A stretch of 64,000 nucleotides of DNA from Ferrovibrio sp046294345 (GTDB lineage Bacteria > Pseudomonadota > Alphaproteobacteria > Ferrovibrionales > Ferrovibrionaceae): contig JBKBJT010000002.1 of the NCBI GenBank assembly GCA_046294345.1, positions 62,001 to 126,000 on the forward strand, in the 5' to 3' direction. Positions within the stretch are counted from its first letter, which is position 1. Each line of letters opens with the position of its first letter. Under the pieces are notes generated by a model, which worked only from the letters and a program-made list of their open reading frames with translations, searched no databases and was not told where the DNA came from. This document shows positions 58,186 through 64,000 of this stretch, in pieces. Position numbers and translations under genes: made by a program.

Positions 58186-58899
58186 TTAGAGGGCGACTGA
58201 AGTGCGGACGATGGTGGCGGTCTTGCGCAGGTGATTTTCCAACGCGGCCACCGCGCGTGGGATATCGCGGTCCATCACCGCGTCGAATATCGCCTTGTGC
58301 TCCGCCGGCACATCGCGTTTTTCGGTCTGCAATGGCACCGACATGCGGCGGTAGCGCTCGCTCTGTTCGTACAGCATCGCACGCATGCGCAGCAGCCAGT
58401 CATTGCCACAGGCGCCGACCAGTTCGGCATGGAAGTCGGCATGCGCCTTCGACCATACATCGCTCAGGTGTTGTTCCCGGCCGGCTTCCGATTGACTCAG
58501 ACGGGACAGGCGATGCCAGGCGGCGACCAGCCGGCTTTCCCAGGCGAGGTCGCCGCGCTCGATCGACGTGCGCAGGCAAAGAGTTTCGATGGCGATGCGC
58601 GCCTCGGTGATGTCGGCCAGTTCCTTCGGCGAAACCGGGCTGACCGTGTAGCCGCGCTGCGGCTCCGATACGACCAGGGCCTCCGATTGCAGCATCGAAA
58701 GCGCCTCGCGGACCGCGCCCAGGCTGACATCGAGTTCGCTGGCAAGGGCGGCGATATTCAGCTTCGTTCCGGGCATGAGCCGGCAGGTCAGGATATCGGC
58801 GCGGATCTGCGTATAGGCGCGATGGGATTTGGTGCCCGTATTGGCCTCCGGCGGCAGGGGCTCGGAAACGGGGGTGTCGGAGCTGTGGATTATTTTCAT
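58186..58899 (-). CDS. GntR-family (FCD/FadR subfamily) transcriptional regulator
   Basis: A 237-residue regulator. The winged helix (about 25-95) has AYTQIRADILTCRLMPGTKLNIAALASELDVSLGAVREALSMLQ. The all-helical FCD domain (about 100-230) contains the acid/metal-binding pattern with DFHAELVGACGNDWLL and EHKAIFDAVMDRD. FCD regulators respond to small carboxylic acids. It is divergent from the extradiol dioxygenase gene across an AT-rich 110-bp region. It therefore probably controls both its own operon (with the RutE-like gene) and the aromatic-type cluster to the right. Confidence 0.9.
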   Translation of the reverse strand: MKIIHSSDTPVSEPLPPEANTGTKSHRAYTQIRADILTCRLMPGTKLNIAALASELDVSLGAVREALSMLQSEALVVSEPQRGYTVSPVSPKELADITEARIAIETLCLRTSIERGDLAWESRLVAAWHRLSRLSQSEAGREQHLSDVWSKAHADFHAELVGACGNDWLLRMRAMLYEQSERYRRMSVPLQTEKRDVPAEHKAIFDAVMDRDIPRAVAALENHLRKTATIVRTSVAL

Positions 58900-58931
58900 G
58901 CGAAAAATATATTGCTAGAGGTTAAATCTAT

Positions 58932-58942
58932 GTGTAAGACAA
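58932..58942 (+). promoter_or_regulatory. Candidate FCD-type GntR operator
   Basis: GTGTAAGACAA matches the FadR/FCD consensus TNGTNNNACNA at all fixed positions except the first. It lies in the AT-rich divergent region between the GntR gene and the dioxygenase gene. Such short motifs occur by chance, so support is modest. Confidence 0.35.
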
Positions 58943-59009
58943 AAATACAAAAAAGTTTGAACCCTGACAAGGCCGGAGCCGGATCGGGGTAAAGCGGAGG
59001 AAATCAGAG

Positions 59010-59972
59010 ATGACCGACCCAAAGCGGTCCGGCGTGACCGCGATCCATTCCCTTGACCGTTTTGTCTTCAGCGTGCCCGACCTGCGTGTCGCCAAGACCT
59101 ATTTCACCGATTTTGGGCTCGATGTCCGTCAGATGGGTAACCGGCTCGACCTTTACACCTTCGGCCATACCCATCGCTGGGGCTCGATCTACGAAAGCGG
59201 CAAGCCAAAGAAACTCGAATACCTGGCATTGGGTGTTTATGCGGAGGATTACGAGCCGCTGCGCCGGCATCTCGACAAGATCGGCGTGAAAACGGTCGAT
59301 CCGCATCCACTGGTGGACGAGCAGGGCTTCTGGCTGCGCGACCCCGACGGCATCACCCTGCAGATCGTTGTGGCCGAGAAATCGTCGCCCAATGAAAAGG
59401 GCGCGGCTTTTGGTCCGCTCAACATGAAAAACCCCATCGGCATCGATATCGGCATCAATCGCCGTGCGATGCAGCCGGTGAAGCCGGTGCGGCTTACCCA
59501 TGCGTTGCTGTTCTGCTCGGATGTGCCGCGTTCGCTGAAATTCTACAGTGAAGCCCTTGGCATGCGACTGTCGGATCAGTCCGGAGAAGGCATCGCCTTC
59601 ATGCATGGTGTGCATTCCAGCGACCATCACCTGCTTGCCTTTGCCAAATCGGATGGTCCGGGGCTGCATCACACCAGCTGGGTCGTCCGTGGTGTCGATG
59701 AGGTCGGCCTTGGCATGGAGCAGATGCTGAACAAGGGCTACAAATATGGCTGGGGCGTCGGCCGCCACGTGCTGGGTTCAAACTATTTCTATTACCAGCG
59801 GGATCCGTGGGGCAGTTTCACGGAATATTCCTACGATATCGACTTTGTCGGCGTCGACACTGACTGGCCGGCCCAGGATCACCCCCCGGAGGATTCATTC
59901 TATCTCTGGGGGCCGGCCGCACCCGAAGATTTCGTTACCAACCATGAAACCGCCGCCCGCAAGGCCGGCTGA
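59010..59972 (+). CDS. Type I extradiol dioxygenase-like protein (VOC superfamily)
   Basis: A 320-residue protein with two VOC modules (about 10-125 and 160-290). The metal triad of ring-cleaving type I extradiol enzymes can be placed in the second module: His164 (RLTHALLF), His220 or 221 (LHHTSWVV) and Glu272 (SFTEYSYD). Family members cleave catechols next to the hydroxyls using Fe(II). The FAH-family gene immediately downstream and the Liv-type transporter suggest uptake and cleavage of an aromatic acid. The start has GGAGGA 9 nt upstream. The exact catechol is unknown. Confidence 0.83.
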   Translation: MTDPKRSGVTAIHSLDRFVFSVPDLRVAKTYFTDFGLDVRQMGNRLDLYTFGHTHRWGSIYESGKPKKLEYLALGVYAEDYEPLRRHLDKIGVKTVDPHPLVDEQGFWLRDPDGITLQIVVAEKSSPNEKGAAFGPLNMKNPIGIDIGINRRAMQPVKPVRLTHALLFCSDVPRSLKFYSEALGMRLSDQSGEGIAFMHGVHSSDHHLLAFAKSDGPGLHHTSWVVRGVDEVGLGMEQMLNKGYKYGWGVGRHVLGSNYFYYQRDPWGSFTEYSYDIDFVGVDTDWPAQDHPPEDSFYLWGPAAPEDFVTNHETAARKAG

Positions 59973-60005
59973 AATTCGCCATAACTGCAAGAGGACAGCC
60001 TCCCT

Positions 60006-60860
60006 ATGCGATTGCTGAATTATGTGAAGGCGGGCAAACGTGCCCTGGGTGCCCGTAACGGCGATATGATCGTCGATCTTACTGCGGCCGGCCTGCCCGA
60101 CAGCGTCGATGCCTTGCTGGCAATGGGAGCCGATGGTCTGGCCAAGGCGCGAGACGCTGCGGCAAAGGGCGGCGTGACCACGCCTTTTGCGCAGGCCGCG
60201 TTGCTGCCGCCTGTGCTGAATCCTTCAAAGGCGATTGCGGTCGGCCTGAACTACATCGATCATGCCGCCGAAAGCCCCTACAAGGACGCACCGAAATATC
60301 CGGTGCTGTTCCATCGTTTTCCATCCTCATGGGTTGCCCATAACGAAGCACTGATCAAGCCGAAAGTATCGGATCAGTTCGATTACGAAGCTGAACTGGC
60401 CGTGATCATTGGTAAGGCAGGGCGCTATATCTCGAAGGACAAGGCGCTGGAGCATGTAGTCGGCTACTCGCTGTTCAACGATGGCTCGATCCGCGATTAC
60501 CAGTTTAAGTCGCATCAGTGGATGATCGGCAAGAATTTCGACGCCACGGCATCCTTCGGACCGGAACTGGTGACAGCCGACGAATTGCCGCCGGGTGCGG
60601 TCGGCCTGCAGATCCGGGCGAAACTGAATGGTCAGGTCATGCAGGATGCCAACACCAAAGATATGATCTTTGATGTGCCGACCCTGGTCAGCACCTGTTC
60701 GGAAATCTTCGCTTTGCAGCCGGGCGATGTGATCATTTCAGGCACGCCGGCTGGGGTGGGTTTCGCCCGCAAGCCGCAGGTTTTCATGAAACAGGGCGAT
60801 GTGATCGAAGTGGAGGTCGAGAAGGTGGGCGTTCTGCGCAACACCATCAAAAACGAGTGA
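60006..60860 (+). CDS. Fumarylacetoacetate hydrolase (FAH) family protein
   Basis: A 284-residue enzyme with an N-terminal cap (MRLLNYVKAGKRALGAR) and the FAH fold from about 65. The first fold motif is KAIAVGLNYIDHAAES, the metal-binding glutamates lie in QFDYEAELAVIIGK, and VVGYSLFNDGSIRDYQF follows. The C-terminus has LQPGDVIISGTPAGVGFARKP. Relatives are hydrolases, decarboxylases or isomerases acting on the ring-opened products of extradiol cleavage. It is 33 nt after the dioxygenase gene, consistent with the next step of the same route. Confidence 0.88.
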   Translation: MRLLNYVKAGKRALGARNGDMIVDLTAAGLPDSVDALLAMGADGLAKARDAAAKGGVTTPFAQAALLPPVLNPSKAIAVGLNYIDHAAESPYKDAPKYPVLFHRFPSSWVAHNEALIKPKVSDQFDYEAELAVIIGKAGRYISKDKALEHVVGYSLFNDGSIRDYQFKSHQWMIGKNFDATASFGPELVTADELPPGAVGLQIRAKLNGQVMQDANTKDMIFDVPTLVSTCSEIFALQPGDVIISGTPAGVGFARKPQVFMKQGDVIEVEVEKVGVLRNTIKNE

Positions 60861-60895
60861 CGCGTCGACGAAAAACCAGCTGAGGGAGGAATAAC

Positions 60896-62101
60896 ATGAA
60901 AAGCTTGAAACGCATCGCTGCCCTGGCAGCGATCGCGGCCGGCAGCCTTGGCCTGATTGCAGGTCCGGCCCAGTCGCAGCAGTCCAATCCCGTGCGTATC
61001 GGCAGCACGCTGGCCCTGACAGGTCCGCTCTCGGCCACCGCGCTGGTGCATAAGCTCACCGGAGAAATCTACGTCGAAGACCTGAACAAGCGCGGCGGCC
61101 TGCTTGGGCGCAAGGTGGAGTGGATCGTCAAAGACGATCAGTCCAAGCCGGAAGTGGCGCGTACTCTTTATGAGCAGCTCGTCACCGCCGATAAGGTCGA
61201 CCTGCTCATGGGACCTTATGCGACAGGCGCGATCCTGTCGGCAATGGGCGTGGCGCAGCGTTATAATAAAGTGCTGATCCATCACACGATGGGCATCCCG
61301 TCGCTGGCCAAATACGACATGCATTTTCCGGCCTGGTCGCTGGGCGCCGATCCGGGCGCGACGGTCCCGGCCACAGTGTTCGACGGGCTGGCCTCGCTGC
61401 CCAAGCCGCCGAAAACCATCGCAATTGTCACCAGCAAATTCCCGTCGCTGCATTTCCTCTCGCTCGGTGCGCGCGAAGTGGCGAAGAAACGCGGCCTGCA
61501 GGAAATCCTGTTCCTCGAATGGGAATTCGGCAACCGCGATTTCGGCCCCATTGCGGCTCGGGTGAAGGATGCCAAGCCGGACGTGGTCTGGATCGGCGAT
61601 ATCGGCCTGGAAGGCAACATGCTGCTCGAGGCGATGAAGAAGATTGATTACGAGCCGCCGCTGCATGTGCATCTCTATCCGGCACCGGGCCCGCTGGCCG
61701 CGGCTCCGGAAGGCAAGAACGCGCTCTCGCTCACCATTTTCGAAGAGCATCCGCCCTATACCAACGACCCGGTGGCGGCACAGTTCGTGAAGACGTTCAA
61801 CGAACGGGCCAAGGCGGCAGGATTGCCTTACACCAGCGTCGAGACCCAGGCGGCTGCCTCGTTCTCGGCCTGGCAGATCCTTGAGGCTGCGGTCAAGGCC
61901 ACCAACGGTTTTGATGATCGCAAGATGGCCGACTGGCTGAAGAAGAGTCAGGTCAAGACCATCCAGGGTACGCTGCGGTTTGATCGCGGCAACAACTTCG
62001 GCGACGACCTGATGCGCATGAAACAGGTGCAGGACGGTAAGTGGGTGACGGTGTGGCCGAAGGAATGGGCTGCGCCGGGCGCCACCATCCGGACCCAGTA
62101 A
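60896..62101 (+). CDS. Branched-chain-type ABC transporter substrate-binding protein (second system)
   Basis: A 401-residue LivK-family periplasmic protein with a Sec signal (KSLKRIAALAAIAAGSLGLIAGPAQS) and mature start PVRIGSTLALTGPLSATALVHKLTGEIYVEDLNKRGG. The ligand fold contains VDLLMGPYATGAILSAMGV and TPE-like C-terminal segments. A GAGGGAGG ribosome site precedes the ATG. Its operon position behind the dioxygenase and FAH genes suggests an aromatic or derived acid ligand. It differs strongly from the Tat-exported binding protein at 32296. Confidence 0.9.
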   Translation: MKSLKRIAALAAIAAGSLGLIAGPAQSQQSNPVRIGSTLALTGPLSATALVHKLTGEIYVEDLNKRGGLLGRKVEWIVKDDQSKPEVARTLYEQLVTADKVDLLMGPYATGAILSAMGVAQRYNKVLIHHTMGIPSLAKYDMHFPAWSLGADPGATVPATVFDGLASLPKPPKTIAIVTSKFPSLHFLSLGAREVAKKRGLQEILFLEWEFGNRDFGPIAARVKDAKPDVVWIGDIGLEGNMLLEAMKKIDYEPPLHVHLYPAPGPLAAAPEGKNALSLTIFEEHPPYTNDPVAAQFVKTFNERAKAAGLPYTSVETQAAASFSAWQILEAAVKATNGFDDRKMADWLKKSQVKTIQGTLRFDRGNNFGDDLMRMKQVQDGKWVTVWPKEWAAPGATIRTQ

Positions 62102-62128
62102 TCCGCCGGACCAAACGAGGCCATCCAG

Positions 62129-62986
62129 ATGACTCTCCCAAGCCTGAACCTTCTGTCGCAGTCCATCCTGTCCGGTTTCTTCATCGGCGGGATGTACGGG
62201 ATGATCGGTCTGGGCTTGGGATTGTCCTGGGGGCTGCTGCGGCAGATCAACCTGGCACATTTTGGCTTCGTTTTCCTGTCGGCCTATATCAGCTACCATG
62301 CGGCATCGGTCTGGGGCGTAGATCCCCTGCTGATGCTGCTGGTCCTGCCGCCGGCATTCTTCGGTATCGGTATGGCGATGCAGTGGGTGCTGTCGAAATT
62401 CCACATTTCGCCATTCAATTCCCTGCTCGTCACGTTCGGCCTTACGGTGATGATTGAAAGCCTGATCCAGTACATATGGACGGCCGATTTCCGAAAACTG
62501 CAATCCAGTTATGGCGAGGAGAAATTCAAGGTCGTCGGCTTGTTCGTGCCGCTGCCGGAATTCCTCACCCTGCTGCTGGCGATCTTCTTCGCCGCTGCCT
62601 TCTGGGCAGCCATGCGTTTCACCGATCTGGGCAAGGCAATGCGGGCGATGGCGGAGGATGGCCCGATCGCGGCCGCTTTCGGGATTAACCAGCGCCTGCT
62701 TTCCCTGTTGCTGTCCGGTGCCTGCGTTGCGCTGGCATCGGTGGCGGGCGTGTGCTTCGCGCTGACATTCACCCTGACGCCGACCCAGATATTCTCCTGG
62801 GTGGGCGTGGTTTTCGCCGCCGTGATGCTGGGGGGGCTTGGCAGCGCGCTCGGGCCGCTGGTGGCGGGGATCATTATCGGCGTCAGCGAGGCGATCGCAA
62901 TGGTGCTGTTCTCGCCCTCCTGGGCGCCCATCGTCTCCTTCTCGTTGCTGATCCTCATGCTCCTGTTTCGCCCGGGGAAGGCCTAA
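62129..62986 (+). CDS. Branched-chain-type ABC transporter permease (LivH family, second system)
   Basis: A 285-residue membrane protein with about eight hydrophobic segments and the LivH pattern ILSGFFIGGMYGMIGLGLGLSWGLLRQINLAHFGF. The coupling loop is DLGKAMRAMAEDGPIAAAFGIN, and GLGSALGPLVAGIIIGVSEAIA lies near the end. It follows the binding-protein gene by 27 nt and precedes the LivM-type gene by 4 nt. Confidence 0.9.
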   Translation: MTLPSLNLLSQSILSGFFIGGMYGMIGLGLGLSWGLLRQINLAHFGFVFLSAYISYHAASVWGVDPLLMLLVLPPAFFGIGMAMQWVLSKFHISPFNSLLVTFGLTVMIESLIQYIWTADFRKLQSSYGEEKFKVVGLFVPLPEFLTLLLAIFFAAAFWAAMRFTDLGKAMRAMAEDGPIAAAFGINQRLLSLLLSGACVALASVAGVCFALTFTLTPTQIFSWVGVVFAAVMLGGLGSALGPLVAGIIIGVSEAIAMVLFSPSWAPIVSFSLLILMLLFRPGKA

Positions 62987-62990
62987 GACC

Positions 62991-64000
62991 GTGAATCGTA
63001 AAATTGCTTTTGGAATCCTGGGAACGGGTGTCGTTCTGGCGTTTCTGCCCTGGATGGGTGCGCCTACTTTTTACGAGTCCTTCCTCTATCTGCTGTTTCA
63101 TTGGGTAATCCTGGCCGTCTCCTGGAACATCCTGTCCGGCTATACCGGCTATTTTTCGTTCGGCCATGGCGCCTTCTTCGGTGCCGGCATCTATGCCACC
63201 GCCTACCTGGCCGGCAGCATCGGCTGGCCCTTTCTGGTCACCATCCCGGCGGCGATTCTGGTGGCCGCTGCGTTGGGCGTGGCTTTGGGGGCCGTGGTAT
63301 TCCGGGTGGCCAGTGTGCGTGGCGAGCTGTTTGCCCTGCTGACGCTTGCGGTCACCTTCGTGCTGGCAACGATTATCCTGAACACCCCAATCGATGGTGG
63401 TCCGGGTATCTATCTGATCGGCGTCGAAGTTCCCACCCTGGGGCCGTCGCAATCGTCATCCATCTACATGATGGGGCTGGTCGCCTGCATCCTGGCGGTT
63501 TTCGTATCCTACTGGATCTATGCCTCCAGGTTCGGCACGGGGCTGTTCGCCATCCATGATGACGAAGACGTGGCCGAGGTGATGGGCGTGCCGACCTATC
63601 GCTTCAAGCTGTATGCCCTGGCGATATCCTGCGGCCTGGCCGGACTGGCTGGCGGCATTCATGCCGTTTTCGTTTCTTATGTCACCGTGTCGGAAACCTT
63701 CTCGATCACCGTGCCGCTGAGCGTGGTGCTGATGAGCATCCTGGGCGGCAGTCGGCACTGGATCGGCCCGGCGGTCGGTGCCGTACTCATCACCTGTCTG
63801 CTGTATTTTTTCACCTCGGGCGACACCGCGGTGCTTGGTCGTGCTGCCGTCGGTTTCATCCTGGTGGTCGTGATCCTGTTCATGCCGGCCGGTGTTCTGG
63901 GCCTGGTATCGGGCTGGCGGCATAACAAGCGTGTCCGCGCCGCGGCCGAGGCGACTGCCAATACTCCCGCTCATGCGGTTCCGGCGACGCCGGTGGCGCA
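62991..64000 (+). CDS. Branched-chain-type ABC transporter permease (LivM family), cut by the window end
   Basis: Translation from a GTG at 62991 gives MNRKIAFGILGTGVVLAF. The LivM core follows, with LAVSWNILSGYTGYFSFGHGAFFGAGIY and the coupling loop FAIHDDEDVAEVMGVPTYRFKLYAL. It stays open to base 64000. The reading frame has passed the last usual LivM helix (LVVVILFMPAGVLGLVSGW) and continues in a polar Ala/Thr/Pro-rich tail, so little is missing unless it is fused to an ATPase, as in some LivM-LivG fusions. The ATPase genes must lie beyond the window. Confidence 0.85.
   Translation, partial: MNRKIAFGILGTGVVLAFLPWMGAPTFYESFLYLLFHWVILAVSWNILSGYTGYFSFGHGAFFGAGIYATAYLAGSIGWPFLVTIPAAILVAAALGVALGAVVFRVASVRGELFALLTLAVTFVLATIILNTPIDGGPGIYLIGVEVPTLGPSQSSSIYMMGLVACILAVFVSYWIYASRFGTGLFAIHDDEDVAEVMGVPTYRFKLYALAISCGLAGLAGGIHAVFVSYVTVSETFSITVPLSVVLMSILGGSRHWIGPAVGAVLITCLLYFFTSGDTAVLGRAAVGFILVVVILFMPAGVLGLVSGWRHNKRVRAAAEATANTPAHAVPATPVA

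Overview
The window is a GC-rich stretch of an alphaproteobacterial chromosome, most likely Rhodospirillales-like. This is inferred from protein character, gene order and base composition; no rRNA or marker gene is present to confirm it. I see no tRNA, rRNA, CRISPR array, insertion sequence or prophage gene. Genes are dense, often overlap by 4 nt, and fall into four blocks.

(1) 1-2.4 kb: the start of a probable sensor kinase, an OmpR-type response regulator, a small GT-A-like glycosyltransferase and an isolated flagellar hook-capping gene flgD.

(2) 2.7-30.9 kb: a complete Wzx/Wzy-dependent exopolysaccharide (EPS) locus. Precursor genes are manB-type phosphomannomutase, manC, galE, gmd and fcl (GDP-mannose, GDP-fucose, UDP-galactose). 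Assembly genes are a WcaJ-type initiating transferase, five glycosyltransferase genes (one a tandem fusion of two), an FkbM methyltransferase, Wzx flippase, a Wzy-like polymerase, Wza, a Wzc tyrosine kinase, an outer-membrane barrel and a Tat-exported beta-helix protein. A lipoprotein / response regulator / histidine kinase operon sits inside. I find a 16-bp sequence, consensus GCCMC-N3-TTGRTCAC, upstream of each of eight EPS transcription units. It contains GYCAC half-sites 11 bp apart, the layout expected for an OmpR-family regulator.

(3) 31.4-46 kb: a HutC-type regulator, a full branched-chain-amino-acid-type ABC transporter and an eight-gene catabolic operon: aconitase-family dehydratase (two subunits), PEP-mutase/isocitrate-lyase-family lyase, ATP-dependent hydantoinase/oxoprolinase subunits HyuB and HyuA, an isochorismatase-fold protein lacking the usual nucleophilic cysteine, an FAD flavoprotein and a tautomerase-SnoaL fusion. 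I cannot match this set to a described pathway; cyclic imide or amide to alkyl-malate to C-C cleavage is the best guess.

(4) 46-64 kb: reductive pyrimidine catabolism (dihydropyrimidinase, PreT/PreA, N-carbamoyl-beta-alanine amidohydrolase, a NitT/TauT-type uptake system) with a RutR orthologue and two RutR-type operators. It is followed by an SDR, a RutE-like reductase behind a GntR regulator, an extradiol dioxygenase, an FAH-family enzyme and a second Liv-type transporter cut by the window end.
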